From Olsenella uli DSM 7084 (GTDB lineage: Bacteria; Actinomycetota; Coriobacteriia; Coriobacteriales; Atopobiaceae): 64,000 nucleotides of DNA. The position numbers and the translations under genes were made by a program. Of this stretch, positions 41,474 through 50,588 are shown piece by piece; within the stretch, counting starts at the first letter, position 1; every line of letters starts with the position of its first letter. Location: NCBI RefSeq assembly GCF_000143845.1, contig NC_014363.1:233186-297185 (forward strand), in the 5' to 3' direction. The notes under the pieces were generated by a model that saw only the letters and a program-made list of their open reading frames with translations, was not told the DNA's origin and ran no database searches.

Positions 41474-43095
41474 GGTCAAACGTGGGCGCTCTCATGATTG
41501 ACCTGAGAAACAACTCACTGGCGGCAAACGGTGCCTGTGATGAGGCGAGCCTTCAGACGTCGGCCCTGCAGGAGGTCATAGACGACACCTCCGCAGGCGA
41601 GTCTGCCGCCTACCGGAGCATGCGTGACTACCTAACTCAGGTGAGGATGCCCGCCATAGTCCTGCAGGACGACTTCCTGCTTGCCTTCGTGAAGGACGTA
41701 TACGCTGACATGGGGCAGGTGGGCGAGAAGCTCCTGCCGCTTGGTCCCGTGGTCGACACCGATGCGCTTGCGGATTCGGTGGCCCAGCGAAGGTTCTGGG
41801 CGAACACCCTGTACGGGCAGGCGGATAGCCTACCGGCCGCCGTGCCGCTACTCGCCGACGGGCTCAGGGGGTTTGCGGACATGGTCATGGGCCAGGCCGA
41901 CGAGCTGCAGAGACGCCTCGACCTTGCGCTGGAGTACCTGGGTGACGGCAGCATCTATGCCGCGAGCTCGGCATACGCAGGCTCCCTCCAACGCCAGCAG
42001 GACGCCCTGGCGTCCGTGGGCCGCGACCCTGTGACGGGTGCGTTTGACATATCGGGGCTCGACCTGTCGTGGGTGCCTCAGCTCGATGAGGGGTGGCAGC
42101 GTCGTCATAACCGTGCGGTGCTCGAACGCTACTTCACGCTGGACGATGACGGCAACATCACGGGCGTGCGCCCTGGCATGGAAGCACGCCTCGGTGAGCT
42201 TCTAGACATCGTCAGGCAGAGCCTCCTTGGGGATGGCGCGCCCGCGGAGATCGGGCGTCTCACCGCCGACGAGCGCTATGTCCTGCTCTACCTGGCCATA
42301 AAGGATGGTCCGCAGATGCTGTCGAGGGAGAGCTCTGCCATGCAGAGCGCAATAGGCGCTTTGGCTGGACAGTTTAGCGTGCAGGACATCATCTCGCACA
42401 TCGAGGACTTCTCAAATATGGTTGATGGCAACGATGAGAACCCGCTGACCCAATACCTTGCGTTTACGACCGACGACGGCATCTTCTATGGCAAGGACAT
42501 GCGGACGAGCATCCAGCACAAGAGCGGCTTCGGGGACTGGATCGAGTTCTTTGGGCCGTTTCTGGGAATGGACCTCGACACCGACATCACGACGTTCGCC
42601 TATGGCGGCAAGGAGTATCGCATCCAGACCTGGGACGGCACGTACGGCGCGGGCGTTGCCTATGGCGGGGAGGTCGCCGTCTACACGCGTGATGCCCCGA
42701 CGTCCCCCAGTGACGAGTACCTGGCCATGACGTCGCAGGAGATCAGGGACAACCTGGACGTACTCAGCGCGCGGCAGACCAAGAGCATCTTCACGACGTA
42801 TGAGTCGGCGGAGGGGAGCGATGTGCCGAACATCCATATCACGGTGAACACAGGTGGAGCAGATCATGTTGATCGAGAGGCTGGAAAGGGGAACTGGACT
42901 TTCGATAGCAAGATTGTTCCAAGATATGATGATGGTAGCATAAAGCCTGGTTATAAGAAGCAAGATACCTCGGTAGAAGCGTCACTAGTCTTCGAGGACG
43001 AGGGTCTGCAAGAGGCAGCAATGAATGCTCTCATGGAAGATGGCGTTAATGTTACAGAGAAAGGTGACAAGCTTGTTGTCACCTGGTCGAAGTGA
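41470..43095 (+). CDS. Type VII-secretion-like large protein with DUF4474 domain and variable C-terminus
   Basis: 541 aa from ATG 41470. The N-terminal ~250 residues are helical without a signal peptide (LXG-like organisation). Residues ~315-460 match a DUF4474-type domain (YGKDMRTSIQHKSGFGDWIE, YGGKEYRIQTWDGTYGAG, GGEVAVYTRDA). The last ~70 residues (FDSKIVPRYDDGSIKPGYKK ... EKGDKLVVTWSK) have clearly lower GC and A/T-rich codons, as if swapped in. A homologous free-standing copy of this tail exists at 45994-46182. Polymorphic secreted toxins have this construction; toxicity of the tail is an inference. Confidence 0.75.
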   Translation: MRSNVGALMIDLRNNSLAANGACDEASLQTSALQEVIDDTSAGESAAYRSMRDYLTQVRMPAIVLQDDFLLAFVKDVYADMGQVGEKLLPLGPVVDTDALADSVAQRRFWANTLYGQADSLPAAVPLLADGLRGFADMVMGQADELQRRLDLALEYLGDGSIYAASSAYAGSLQRQQDALASVGRDPVTGAFDISGLDLSWVPQLDEGWQRRHNRAVLERYFTLDDDGNITGVRPGMEARLGELLDIVRQSLLGDGAPAEIGRLTADERYVLLYLAIKDGPQMLSRESSAMQSAIGALAGQFSVQDIISHIEDFSNMVDGNDENPLTQYLAFTTDDGIFYGKDMRTSIQHKSGFGDWIEFFGPFLGMDLDTDITTFAYGGKEYRIQTWDGTYGAGVAYGGEVAVYTRDAPTSPSDEYLAMTSQEIRDNLDVLSARQTKSIFTTYESAEGSDVPNIHITVNTGGADHVDREAGKGNWTFDSKIVPRYDDGSIKPGYKKQDTSVEASLVFEDEGLQEAAMNALMEDGVNVTEKGDKLVVTWSK

Positions 43096-43103
43096 GGTTG
43101 CCG

Positions 43104-44096
43104 ATGATGACGAGGAGGGGCCTGCTCGCCGCGTCCCTGGCGCTCGCCGGGGGAGCCCTCGGCCTCGCGGGCTGCGGCCTGCTCAGGAGGGAGGAAGAGG
43201 TGCCCGACGTCACGGTATCGAGCGGGGAGGACGCGCTCGCCTACGCGCTCCAGGCGCTCGGTGAGCGCTACGGGGAGGGGTTCTCGCAGGCGGAGGGGAC
43301 GGAGGTGACCTCCTACGAGCCGGACTACACGGGGAGGCTCATGTACGAGCTCTGTGCCAGGCCGGACTCCGATCCGGGGAAGGTCTTCGGCTGCGGGGTC
43401 TCGACCGAGAAGGAAACTGGGAAGCTGGCGTACGCCCTCATGGAGGACTACACCCAGTACCTCTTCAAGGGCCAGATGGAGGGGCCGTTCCTGGAGGTCG
43501 TGCGGGGGCTCTCCGGCCTCGCGGGCTACAGCGTGCAGATGGCGGAGCCCTACGTGGGCGACCGCGACTGGCGGCCCGACGAGCTGGACGCCTACGTGAA
43601 CAACGGCTTCACCCACCCGCGCGTGGACGTGACGCTCATGATGCCCGCGGACGGCACGGAGGGCGAATGGGCGGGTACGATCCACGAGTGCCTCGAGGGG
43701 ATATGGGGGCTCGGCCAGCGCATGTACGTGTACGCGGGGCTGGAGGGCTACGACCCGTACTCCGCGCAACTCTACATCCTCGACTCGACGCAGAACGAGG
43801 TCCGGGGCCGCGACCCCGAGCCCCCGTCCGTCGACCGCATCCTCGAGCTGATGTGGCCGGACGTGGTCTACAGGGACGGCTCCGAGACCTGGGACGGCAC
43901 GGGGGACGCCGGGGGACCCGGGCTACGTCAAGCACCCGCAGATTACCTGGTACGACGGGCACCCCGTGATGCCGTGAGCACCGCCTGGGGCGGCCCCACG
44001 GACCCGTCGATTGTGACTACGCTCCATCCCTTCGGATTTATAGCGCTCTGGCAGGAGAGCGCTGCTTGCTGTGTAGGCCATCCCCAATTTATATGA
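43104..44096 (+). CDS. Lipoprotein partner (copy 1), C-terminus altered by a G-run frameshift
   Basis: ATG 43104, GAGG six bases upstream, nine bases after the previous stop. Twin-Arg-like lipoprotein signal MTRRGLLAASLALAGGALGL with lipobox LAGC. The mature part (DVTVSSGEDALAYALQALGE, YVGDRDWRPDELDAYVNNGF, YSAQLYILDSTQNEVRGRD) is nearly identical to copy 2. At ~43912 this copy has GGGGG where copy 2 has GGGG. This shifts the frame, so the last ~20 native residues (ending ITWYDGHPVMP) are replaced by a 60-residue nonsense tail to 44096; the native stop would be 43977. Possibly an immunity protein for the upstream secreted protein (position-based). Confidence 0.75.
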   Translation: MMTRRGLLAASLALAGGALGLAGCGLLRREEEVPDVTVSSGEDALAYALQALGERYGEGFSQAEGTEVTSYEPDYTGRLMYELCARPDSDPGKVFGCGVSTEKETGKLAYALMEDYTQYLFKGQMEGPFLEVVRGLSGLAGYSVQMAEPYVGDRDWRPDELDAYVNNGFTHPRVDVTLMMPADGTEGEWAGTIHECLEGIWGLGQRMYVYAGLEGYDPYSAQLYILDSTQNEVRGRDPEPPSVDRILELMWPDVVYRDGSETWDGTGDAGGPGLRQAPADYLVRRAPRDAVSTAWGGPTDPSIVTTLHPFGFIALWQESAACCVGHPQFI

Positions 44097-44190
44097 ATAG
44101 GCTGGGGGAGGGGAAGGTTTGACGCGGAGCGATCGCGAGGCCGTGGCGACAGGTTGCGTCAGAGGCGTGGCTCGCCTCATGCTCCAGCCC

Positions 44191-44759
44191 CTATGTTCTC
44201 TCGATGGGCGCCCACAGCTCCATCTCGTAGCCGTCTGCATGCATGTCTCCGGGGCCATATGCCTCGAAGTCCGGTGCACACCAGGTAGTTGATTTGTCTC
44301 CGGGCACTCCGAGCTCTCGATGGCCTCCCGTATGAGACCCGCCACCGTGAAGGTGGGCTTTCTCTGGATGCTGACCTTCATCTCTTCTCCTCCCCTGACG
44401 CTGAGCGCCAGCCGCAGTTTGGACATGGCCCGAAAGGGCCTCCCGTCCCTCACCTCGGAGGGGGTGCGGCCATGGAACTCCTTGGATGCCGCAGCGAACG
44501 AGTCCGGCGAACCGAAGCCGTGGCGCAGTGCCACGTCGATGACCCGCTTGCCGGACGAGCGCAGGTCGAATGCGGCTTCCGCCAGCCTGCGTCCGCAGAT
44601 GTACTCCGACAGCGTCATCCCCGTAAAGATGGAGAGGACCCTGCTGAACATCGCGCGGGAGTATCCCGATAGGCGACGTATCTCCCTATCATCCGCGCTC
44701 TCGCCCAAGCTCGCATCTATGTGGTCCACCGTCCGGTTGAAGTCCTCCATGATGTCCAT
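44191..44759 (-). pseudogene. AraC regulator with GyrI-like domain, internally deleted and frameshifted
   Basis: ATG 44759: MEDFNRTVDHIDASLGE, HTH motifs RRLSGYSRAMFSRVLSIFTG and VIDVALRHGFGSPDSFAAAS, then the start of a GyrI/effector-binding domain (MKVSIQRKPTFTVAGLI). The sequence then jumps frame near 44290 and ends with FEAYGPGDMHADGYEMELWA to a stop at 44191, the usual GyrI end. About 80 residues of the domain are missing. The HTH part may still be made. The minus frame stays open past the native stop. Confidence 0.7.
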
Positions 44760-44976
44760 CTCCCACCTCCTCGATAAGGACTGTACGCGCGTCGGCCTCC
44801 GCTGTCCCGAGCCGTTCCGTACGAATCGCAGGGGGGGTAGAGGTGATATCGCGGGCAATGGGTTCGATCTCCATCACCCTTCCCCGGAGCAGCCTTGAAA
44901 CGCCGCTTCGTATCCAATTTTTATCGGAACCCGCGGGCCCTTGAGTTTTGCACAATATTTTATAAAGGTACAGCAC

Positions 44977-45008
44977 TTGATAAAAGTACCCACTATGGGT
45001 ACATTATG
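44977..45008 (+). promoter_or_regulatory. Promoter/operator of the relB-pemK operon
   Basis: TTGATA (44977-44982), ~17 bp, TACATT. Between and over them is the palindrome GTACCC-(5)-GGGTAC (44986-45002) and a second ATGGGTA word (45006), like RelB/DinJ-type autoregulation sites. AGGAGG follows at ~45023. Confidence 0.65.
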
Positions 45009-45032
45009 GGTATATTAATTTAGGAGGAAATC

Positions 45033-45311
45033 ATGACGACAGCGACCATGCCGCGCAAGGCGGAGATAAAGACCAGGACGACCGATCAGGTGAAGAAAGA
45101 CGCTATGAACGTCTACTCACGCTGGGGCCTGAGCCTTTCCGATGCCATAAACATGTTCCTCATCAAGTCCATCGAAGTGGGTGGCCTGCCGTTCGATCTC
45201 CGTGTCGAGAAGCCGTCCTACGAGGCGCTTTCCGCCAAGGCGTACCATGCTGAGCTGAACCCTGACGGCATCGCCGTCCTGCCAGCCGAGTGGGACGACG
45301 ATGACGAGTAG
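45033..45311 (+). CDS. RelB/DinJ family antitoxin
   Basis: 92 aa from ATG 45033 with AGGAGG upstream. Ribbon-helix-helix N-terminus (AEIKTRTTDQVKKDAMNVYS, WGLSLSDAINMFLIKSIEVG, GLPFDLRVEKP) as in DinJ. Acidic tail ending WDDDDE for toxin binding. It overlaps the toxin gene by 11 bp. Confidence 0.9.
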   Translation: MTTATMPRKAEIKTRTTDQVKKDAMNVYSRWGLSLSDAINMFLIKSIEVGGLPFDLRVEKPSYEALSAKAYHAELNPDGIAVLPAEWDDDDE

Positions 45312-45645
45312 CGGAGTTCCCCGGCCTTGGGAGATATGGCACGCACGGTTCGATTTCTCCGAGGGCAAGGGCTACAAGTACAGGCCAGTGATCGTCGTGG
45401 ACGTTGCGGAGGACGGCTCCATCGTCATGATGGTCACGTCCGCCACGAACAGGCTGCATCTGGAGCACGACCATTTCATCAGCGGATGGCAGGCTGCAGG
45501 GCTCGAGAAGCCCTCCATCGCTAGAGCGGACAGGATCGCCCAGATTCCTGCTGACTACCTGGGTACCGCAGGGCGCATCGGTCGTCTCGACGGCGCCGAC
45601 ATCCAGGCGATAACCAGGATCCTTGCCGAAATCGCCGAGGGCTGA
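45301..45645 (+). CDS. PemK/MazF-like toxin
   Basis: 114 aa from ATG 45301. WEIWHARFDFSEGKGYKYRP (the PemK-like start with a conserved basic residue), VIVVDVAEDGSIVMMVTSAT, KPSIARADRIAQIPADYL and the C-terminal IGRLDGADIQAIT are shared with PemK-like endoribonucleases. Pairing with a RelB-type rather than a MazE-type antitoxin is known for this subgroup. Looks intact. Confidence 0.8.
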   Translation: MTSSGVPRPWEIWHARFDFSEGKGYKYRPVIVVDVAEDGSIVMMVTSATNRLHLEHDHFISGWQAAGLEKPSIARADRIAQIPADYLGTAGRIGRLDGADIQAITRILAEIAEG

Positions 45646-45772
45646 ATAATCGCCGGCGGTGGCGACGGTGAATCTCCGATGGAGGCGACGCTTCGAGAGA
45701 CGAGAGGGGGGCCCAACGTTGTACTCGAAAGCACAGTGCGACTTCCCTCGACGGAGAGAGAAAGGTCGAGGC

Positions 45773-46075
45773 ATGGAAAAAGAGCTGTCCAAGATGACGC
45801 TGGAGGAGCTCTGGGAGCTGTTTCCCACATTCCTCGTCGAGCATAAGGACGCATGGGACTCGCGCTACGACGAGATGGAGGCCCGGCTGCGGCATGTTCT
45901 GTCCGAGTGCCCCGTGAAGGTGATCAGCCACGTGGGAAGCACGGCGATTCCCGGGATATGGGCGAAGGACATCGTTGACATCCTCGTCGAAATAGCAAGA
46001 TTGTTCCGAGGCGTCATGACGGTAGGCCGAAGCCCGGCTACAAGAAGGGTGATTTGTCTGTTGCAGCAACTTTAA
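45773..46075 (+). pseudogene. GrpB-like nucleotidyltransferase family gene, 3' half replaced
   Basis: ATG 45773 (GAAAGG upstream). VKVISHVGSTAIPGIWAKDIVDI is the GrpB/UPF0157 signature. After ILVE (45990) the frame runs out of the family into sequence belonging, in another frame, to the orphan C-terminal module, and stops at 46075. A normal member is ~170-190 aa, so the 3' part was lost when the orphan module was joined. Confidence 0.75.
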
Positions 46076-46182
46076 ACTTTGAAGACGAAGGCCTGCGGGA
46101 TGCGGTGAGAAACGCCCTCGCGGGGGACGGCATTAGCGTTGAGGAAGATGGCGACGGGCTCACCGTCACCTGGTCGAAGTGA
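45994..46182 (+). pseudogene. Orphan C-terminal module of the DUF4474-like secreted protein
   Basis: Frame ending at 46182 reads SKIVPRRHDGRPKPGYKKGD, LNFEDEGLRDAVRNALAGDG, DGLTVTWSK. It is homologous to the last ~63 residues of the protein ending at 43095 (SKIVPRYDDG...PGYKK...FEDEGL...VTWSK), but diverged in codons. It has no start codon or N-terminal domain of its own and begins inside the grpB-like gene. The same 8-bp gap and lipoprotein gene follow as in the full-length locus. Orphan tails with their partner gene are a hallmark of recombining polymorphic toxin loci. Confidence 0.8.
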
Positions 46183-46190
46183 GGTTGCCG

Positions 46191-47063
46191 ATGATGACGA
46201 GGAGGGGCCTGCTCGCCGCGTCCCTGGCGCTCGCCGGGGGAGCCCTCGGCCTCGCGGGCTGCGGCCTGCTGAGAGGGAGGGAGGAAGAGGTGCCCGACGT
46301 CACGATATCGAGCGGGGAGGACGCGCTCGCCTACGCGCTCCAGGCGCTCGGTGAGCGCTACGGGGAGGGGTTCTCGCAGGCGGAGGGGACGGAAATAACA
46401 TCTTACATGCCCGACGACACGGACCTGACCTACGAGCTCTGCGCCAGGCCGGACTCCGATCCGGGGAAGGTCTTCGGCTGCGACGTCTCGACGGACCGGG
46501 AGACCGGCAGGCTGTTGGACGTCCTCGAGGACGACTACACCCAATACCTCTTCAAGGACCAGATGGAGGGGCCGTTCCTGGAGGTCGTGCGGGGGCTCTC
46601 CGGCCTCGCGGGCTACAGCGTGCAGATGGCGGAGCCCTACGTGGGCGACCGCGACTGGCGGCCCGACGAGCTGGACGCCTACGTGAACAACGGCTTCACC
46701 CACCCGCGCGTGGACGTGACGCTCATGATGCCCGCGGACGGCACGGAGGGCGAATGGGCGGGTACGATCCACGAGTGCCTCGAGGGGATATGGGGGCTCG
46801 GCCAGCGCATGTACGTGTACGCGGGGCTGGAGGGCTACGACCCGTACTCCGCGCAACTCTACATCCTCGACTCGACGCAGAACGAGGTCCGGGGCCGCGA
46901 CCCCGAGCCCCCGTCCGTCGACCGCATCCTCGAGCTGATGTGGCCGGACGTGGTCTACAGGGACGGCTCCGAGACCTGGGACGGCACGGGGGACGCCGGG
47001 GACCCGGGCTACGTCAAGCACCCGCAGATTACCTGGTACGACGGGCACCCCGTGATGCCGTGA
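46191..47063 (+). CDS. Lipoprotein partner (copy 2), intact
   Basis: 290 aa, ATG 46191 with the same GAGG site and spacing as copy 1. Signal MTRRGLLAASLALAGGALGL, lipobox LAGC. The two copies are almost identical from ~46590 to the end, but differ in the block around residues 70-115 (EGTEITSYMPDDTDLTYELC here against EGTEVTSYEPDYTGRLMYEL). Patchy divergence suggests gene conversion or selection on that segment. Native end ITWYDGHPVMP. Surface lipoprotein; immunity or adaptor role inferred from its position. Confidence 0.8.
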   Translation: MMTRRGLLAASLALAGGALGLAGCGLLRGREEEVPDVTISSGEDALAYALQALGERYGEGFSQAEGTEITSYMPDDTDLTYELCARPDSDPGKVFGCDVSTDRETGRLLDVLEDDYTQYLFKDQMEGPFLEVVRGLSGLAGYSVQMAEPYVGDRDWRPDELDAYVNNGFTHPRVDVTLMMPADGTEGEWAGTIHECLEGIWGLGQRMYVYAGLEGYDPYSAQLYILDSTQNEVRGRDPEPPSVDRILELMWPDVVYRDGSETWDGTGDAGDPGYVKHPQITWYDGHPVMP

Positions 47064-47463
47064 GCACCGCCTGGGGCGGCCCCACGGACCCGTCGATCGC
47101 GGCCCCGCTCCAGCCCGCCCGGGCCCATGGCGCCCTGGCAGGAGATCCTCGGTCGTCTGGATGCCAAGATCGCGCGCTATGGCGAGCTCGTCGCAGAGCG
47201 TGGGGGTGGAAGCCGGGGTTGACCATCGCGATGATGCGACGGGAGCGCGTGGCGGAAGACGGGTTCTGCGCACGGGGGATGTGAAAGAGGCTGAAAAAAA
47301 GAATTCTCTCACATGCATCATAGGAGCCACCAGGGCCTGCTGGAGGACTCGGGAGCCCTTGGAGAGGAAAGGAGCGCATGAGGTACCGAAGCGCGGGGGC
47401 GCTCGACCTGGCGGTCAAAGTCGCTGCTTACACATCTGCCTTCTTACGAAAATAGCCTTCCGT
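47064..47463. other. Non-coding 3' region of the duplicated segment
   Basis: Shares ~35 bp after the stop with copy 1 (to CCCGTCGAT), then becomes unique. A small ORF 47129-47222 (WQEILGRLDAKIARYGELVA) is not supported by a ribosome site. Confidence 0.4.
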
Positions 47464-48738
47464 TTAGTCGATCGCCGTGATGACCGGCGCGGTCCAGGTC
47501 TTGATCGCATCCATATCCGGCGTATAGATGCGCATATACAGATGGAAGCCGCCGTCGCCGATCGGGAGCCAGTTCGTCGCATCCGCCGGCGCGTCCTTCG
47601 AAAGGATCACATCCACAGAGCCATCGGCACTCACCCTCAGGCCGGAACGGTCATTGATGCAGTAGCGGTCGATTGGATTGTCGATCAGGAAATCATCGTC
47701 GCCGTATGCGGTGATCGACCAGAAGCCGCCGTCAAGGACCTGAGGATAGCCTTCGAAGTGGAGCATATAGGACTTCTCTCCTGTCAGGACGTTCCCGTCA
47801 GCATCCTTCTCCGTCCTGGGATACAGCGCGACCTCCACGGTATTTGCCCCAAGCCCCGCGATCGCCACCAGCGCACGGTAGGCGTATTCCGTACCGAAAT
47901 CTCCGATCGGCGCGCCGAAATAACTCCACTGCCCCAGCTGGTTCGAAAACCTCATGCCCTCTGCCGCGAGCTTCGGCCGGAGGCCCTTCAACATCTTCCG
48001 CCAGCTTGCCTGAATGTCTCCGGTCAGAACAGATGCGTCGAATTCCATACCGGGACCCACATGGACTGCTGCGAGCTTTTCCAGCATTTCCGCGTCGGTG
48101 GCGAACGGCGGATTCTTCTCCATCAGCGCATTCGCCTTTTTGAAGAACGTGACGGGATCCAGAGAAAGGACCTTGTCTATGGGAACGTAGTCGTTCTCTT
48201 CCCGATAGCTCCCCTTCGGGGGCCGATATGCCCCTCCTCCCAGGTAGGCGGAAAGCGGCCTGAGGAGCATCTTCGCCTGAACGGCATGCACGTTCGGGAG
48301 GTCCGCCTCGCCGGAAAGCACCGTCCTGGTGATGGACCATGCCATGGCGGTGGGGACGTCGATGCGGGTCACATCATCCGGTAGGTCGCCGCTCCAGGTA
48401 GAGAGCGTGATGGCATAGGTTCCGGCCCGATCAAGGACGGCAGCGGTGTTCGTCCATGCGTCAAGCACCTGCACCTTGCAGAAGCGGTCTGTTTCCGGAA
48501 GCACATAGACGATTGGCTCTTCGCTCAGGTCGTACCACACCTGTGAATAGACGGTATCCACATTGGGGCTTACTACATTTTTGAACTGCGCGTTGGCCAG
48601 CGCTGCACCGTGCATGAACTGATTCACGGGCGCTTTGCCGGGTACGGCTCCCTCCGTATTCGTTGCGGAAGCGCGTGTCGCGTCCATCAGCACCAGGGGA
48701 AATGCATAGATGTAAGCCGCTTCGATGGTTTCCCACAC
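47464..48738 (-). CDS. DUF1254/DUF1214 domain protein
   Basis: 424 aa from GTG 48738, AAAGGAG six bases upstream. N-terminal DUF1254 (AYIYAFPLVLMDATRASATN, NVVSPNVDTVYSQVWYDLSE) and C-terminal DUF1214 (GGFWSITAYGDDDFLIDNPI, RYCINDRSGLRVSADGSVDV, NWLPIGDGGFHLYMRIYTPD). No signal peptide seen, although many relatives are exported. Function of the family is not established. Single-gene unit. Codon use is somewhat less GC-extreme than the flanks. Confidence 0.88.
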   Translation of the reverse strand: MWETIEAAYIYAFPLVLMDATRASATNTEGAVPGKAPVNQFMHGAALANAQFKNVVSPNVDTVYSQVWYDLSEEPIVYVLPETDRFCKVQVLDAWTNTAAVLDRAGTYAITLSTWSGDLPDDVTRIDVPTAMAWSITRTVLSGEADLPNVHAVQAKMLLRPLSAYLGGGAYRPPKGSYREENDYVPIDKVLSLDPVTFFKKANALMEKNPPFATDAEMLEKLAAVHVGPGMEFDASVLTGDIQASWRKMLKGLRPKLAAEGMRFSNQLGQWSYFGAPIGDFGTEYAYRALVAIAGLGANTVEVALYPRTEKDADGNVLTGEKSYMLHFEGYPQVLDGGFWSITAYGDDDFLIDNPIDRYCINDRSGLRVSADGSVDVILSKDAPADATNWLPIGDGGFHLYMRIYTPDMDAIKTWTAPVITAID

Positions 48739-48894
48739 GTTCTTCTCCTTTCCCTGTATGGAACATCTTGATCGGCAGCTTCAACTGTGATGAGCTTGTC
48801 GGTATTTTCCTGATTTCTGCTCGTCATGGCAAATGCCCATGTAATGTTCGGGCATCACTTGGCTCGTACAGGCGGGCATCGCAACCCGTGCGCC

Positions 48895-49794
48895 TCAGCC
48901 TGTCGAGCTGTCGTGGGCGGGGGTGGATGAGGAGCGTGCCCCCTTTTGCGATAGCCCGGTACCACCCTGAGCCTGCCATGCCGCTCCATGTGGCCCGAAC
49001 AGGTAGACGATGCCGAACGCAACCCCGAGCACCAGGCCGATCATCCCGCCGGATGACGCATCGAAAAGGTAGCTCAAGACGATGCCCGCCAATACGCTGA
49101 TCATTGCCACCAGCGGCGATATCCAGAGCATGTGCTTCATGTCGTCGCTTATCAGACGGGCGGTCGCGCCGGGCACGATCAGCAGCGACACCGAGAGGAT
49201 GACACCGACGGCCTGCAGCGAGATGATGATGGCCAGGGCAAGCGCCACGAGGAGGAGCCCCGAAAGGAAGCGCACGGGAATGCCCATCGCCTGGGCATGC
49301 GACGAATCGAACGCGATAAGCGTCAGGTCGCGCCGCTTCAGCAGGAGTATGGCAAGGATCGGCATCCCGACGAAGAGCACCTGCTGCATATCAGCCACCG
49401 TCACGCCCAGAAGGTTGCCGAACAGGATGTGGGAGAGATTGATCTGGCTAGGCACCTTGGAGATGAGCACGGTTCCCAGCGCAAAGAATGCGGTGAACAC
49501 GATGCCGATGGCAGTATCGGGTTTGATGACACGGCTTTTCTTCACCTGCCCCACTAACGCTACGGTGACAAGCGCGAACGCAAGCGCCCCGACCACGTAT
49601 GGAATGCCCACGATGTGCGCTAGGACGACGCCGGGGAGTATGGCGTGCGAGATGGCATCGCCCATGAGCGACCAGCCCATATGCGTTATCCAACAGCTAA
49701 TGACCCCGCACACGAGTGCCGTGACGACGCCGGTGGCCAGCGCACGCTGCATGAACGCGTACTGGAGTATCTCGAACTCGATACCGCCCATCAC
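48895..49794 (-). CDS. Metal ABC transporter permease (ABC-3 family)
   Basis: 299 aa from GTG 49794 (ATG 49791 next), overlapping the ATPase stop by 4 bp. Eight or so membrane helices; GDAISHAILPGVVLAHIVGI is the family signature, then TAIGIVFTAFFALGTVLISK, LLGVTVADMQQVLFVG, VGVILSVSLLIVPGATARLI. The C-terminus has a Ser/Thr/Gln-rich tail. Forms the membrane channel for Mn, Fe or Zn. Confidence 0.92.
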   Translation of the reverse strand: MMGGIEFEILQYAFMQRALATGVVTALVCGVISCWITHMGWSLMGDAISHAILPGVVLAHIVGIPYVVGALAFALVTVALVGQVKKSRVIKPDTAIGIVFTAFFALGTVLISKVPSQINLSHILFGNLLGVTVADMQQVLFVGMPILAILLLKRRDLTLIAFDSSHAQAMGIPVRFLSGLLLVALALAIIISLQAVGVILSVSLLIVPGATARLISDDMKHMLWISPLVAMISVLAGIVLSYLFDASSGGMIGLVLGVAFGIVYLFGPHGAAWQAQGGTGLSQKGARSSSTPAHDSSTG

Positions 49795-50588
49795 GCAGCT
49801 CCCGTCTCTATTGGAACCATGTGTGCCGCGGTGCCGATGCCGGCCTCCGATAGGCCGAAGGATTCAAGCAGGTTGCGGTCGCCGAGGACCTCCTTTGCGG
49901 ATCCCTGCGCGATGATGGTGCCGTCAATCGCCAGGCAGCGATCGAAGAACTCGCGTGCCATGCGCAGGTCGTGGATGGCGACCAGGATGATCGCGCCCTC
50001 GGAGGCCAAGCTGGCGAGTAGGTCGCAGATGATGCCCTCCGAGCGCTTGTCCACGCCGGCGAACGGTTCGTCGAGCAGCATGAGCCTGGCCTGCTGGGCG
50101 ATGCCCCGTGCGACGAACACCCGTTTGCGCTGTCCACCAGAAAGCTGGGAGAGGGGACGGTCGGCGAGATCGGAGAGCCCTACACGCCCGAGCGCGTCCT
50201 CTACGGTGTCCCGATCATGCTTCGAGGGGCGGCGCGTGAAGCCAAGGTGGCAATAGCGTCCCATCATGACGACGTCGCGGACGCGCAGCGGGAACATCAC
50301 GTCGATGTCCTCCGACTGGGGAACGTAGCCCACGAGTCCCGCCTTGCGCGCAACAGGCAGGCCCTCGCCCGCAAACGAGCAGATGCCCTGGGAGTGCACC
50401 ATGCCCATGATGGCCTTGAACAGGGTCGACTTCCCCGCTCCGTTGACGCCGACAAGCGCGCACAGATCTCCGCGCGAAAGGGTGAAGGACACGTCGTGGA
50501 GCACCTGGGAGCTTCCGTACCACGCCGAGAGGCCACTTACCGAGAGGCCGGCGGAGATATCAGGGCATGCGACGTCGCTGACGCTCAT
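49791..50588 (-). CDS. Metal ABC transporter ATPase
   Basis: 265 aa from ATG 50588, overlapping the binding-protein stop by 4 bp (ATGA). Walker A GVNGAGKST, Q-loop YVPQSEDID, signature LSGGQRKR, Walker B LMLLDEPFAGVD, switch VAIHDLRMA. Middle gene of the three-gene metal uptake operon. Confidence 0.93.
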   Translation of the reverse strand: MSVSDVACPDISAGLSVSGLSAWYGSSQVLHDVSFTLSRGDLCALVGVNGAGKSTLFKAIMGMVHSQGICSFAGEGLPVARKAGLVGYVPQSEDIDVMFPLRVRDVVMMGRYCHLGFTRRPSKHDRDTVEDALGRVGLSDLADRPLSQLSGGQRKRVFVARGIAQQARLMLLDEPFAGVDKRSEGIICDLLASLASEGAIILVAIHDLRMAREFFDRCLAIDGTIIAQGSAKEVLGDRNLLESFGLSEAGIGTAAHMVPIETGAA

